A stretch of DNA of 5,177 nt from Chloroflexota bacterium (GTDB lineage Bacteria > Chloroflexota > Anaerolineae > 4572-78), in the NCBI GenBank assembly GCA_024278015.1, contig JAJRUC010000416.1:1-5177 (forward strand), written 5' to 3'. How positions within the stretch are numbered: the first letter of the stretch is position 1; the number at the start of each line of letters is the position of its first letter. The notes beneath the pieces were generated by a model that made no database searches, was not told where the DNA came from, and was given only the letters and a program-made list of their open reading frames with translations. Below, in pieces: positions 4,841-5,177 of the stretch. The position numbers were made by a program, and so were the translations under genes.

Positions 4841-5177
4841 ATGGAATTTGGAGTACCGAAAGAAGTCAGAGACCTTGAGCGTCGGGTGGGCTTGACCCCC
4901 GCCGCTGCGCTGGGACTAACCCGGGCCGGGCATAATGTTTACGTAGAACGCGATGCCGGGGCCGCCGCCGGTTTCAGCGACGAAGCCTATCGTCGGGCCG
5001 GGGCGCAGGTTGTCTATTCTGCCGCCGAAGCCTATGGCCGGGCCGATGTGGTGGTGAAGGCTGCCCGGCCTGCCGCCTGGGAACACGCCTTGTTTCGCCC
5101 GGAGCAGACAATTTTCTCATTTTTGCACCTGTCGGTTTCATCGCCGGATTTGTTTGAGGCTTTGGCCGGCCACAGAA
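4841..5177 (+). CDS. Alanine dehydrogenase / NAD(P) transhydrogenase alpha-family protein (3' partial)
   Basis: The first 112 codons of a gene that continues past the window end; full family members have about 370 residues. GAAGGA (4831-4836) precedes the ATG by four bases. The N-terminus MEFGVPKEV, then RRVGLTP (14-20), AGH (29-31) and GFSDEAYRRAGA (44-55), matches the substrate-lobe domain of alanine dehydrogenase and PntA. Alanine dehydrogenase interconverts L-alanine and pyruvate plus ammonia with NAD. It aligns without gaps to Mycobacterium tuberculosis Ald as I recall it: substrate Arg15 and catalytic His96 (FSFLHLS, 92-98) are present, but the catalytic Lys75 position is Ala (VVVKAARP, 70-77), with Lys73 retained. 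PntA proteins usually have no His at position 96, so this is closer to Ald. It may be an Ald-like subfamily with altered chemistry, so ald is not assigned as a symbol. The nucleotide-binding half is not visible. Confidence 0.88.
   Translation, partial: MEFGVPKEVRDLERRVGLTPAAALGLTRAGHNVYVERDAGAAAGFSDEAYRRAGAQVVYSAAEAYGRADVVVKAARPAAWEHALFRPEQTIFSFLHLSVSSPDLFEALAGHR

Overview
The window reads as bacterial chromosome, probably from a Chloroflexota (Anaerolineae-like) organism. This assignment is an inference from general resemblance and is held at moderate to low confidence. It rests on moderately GC-rich coding sequence, intergenic space full of C-run/G-run palindromes, an extended HAMP region of a kind I associate with Chloroflexota receptors, and the wording of the alanine dehydrogenase N-terminus. 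No rRNA, tRNA, CRISPR array, transposase or phage gene is visible.

Layout. (1) Bases 2-967, + strand: the 3' part of a chemoreceptor (MCP) gene. Its signalling helices are followed by an 82-residue Lys/Arg/Pro/Ala linker and a C-terminal hemerythrin domain. (2) Bases 968-1293: a convergent intergenic region packed with stem-loops. It holds a terminator-like hairpin, a perfect 18-bp palindrome and a possible ~170-bp element with imperfect terminal inverted repeats. (3) Bases 1294-2244, - strand: a complete patatin-like phospholipase with its Ser-Asp dyad. (4) Bases 2245-2478: a divergent promoter region with candidate promoters on both strands, several short palindromes and another C/G hairpin. 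(5) Bases 2479-4785, + strand: a complete membrane chemoreceptor with a PilJ-type sensor, extended HAMP, MCP signalling hairpin and a C-terminal CZB zinc-binding domain. (6) Bases 4841-5177, + strand: the first 112 codons of an alanine dehydrogenase/transhydrogenase-family gene, cut by the window end.

How the genes may work together. The most interesting theme is two related receptors in one locus, each carrying a cytoplasmic sensor after its signalling domain. One sensor is a hemerythrin (a diiron O2/redox sensor in known cases) and the other is a CZB domain (a zinc-thiolate sensor, linked to HOCl/redox in known cases). Both are expected to feed a CheA/CheW kinase array, although no che gene is visible here. 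The hemerythrin lacks one canonical iron-ligand histidine (Asn at the H73 position). The alanine dehydrogenase fragment lacks the usual catalytic Lys75 (Ala there). Both substitutions are visible in the sequence; their functional meaning is inference. The patatin-like gene and the dehydrogenase have no evident mechanistic link to the receptors beyond adjacency.
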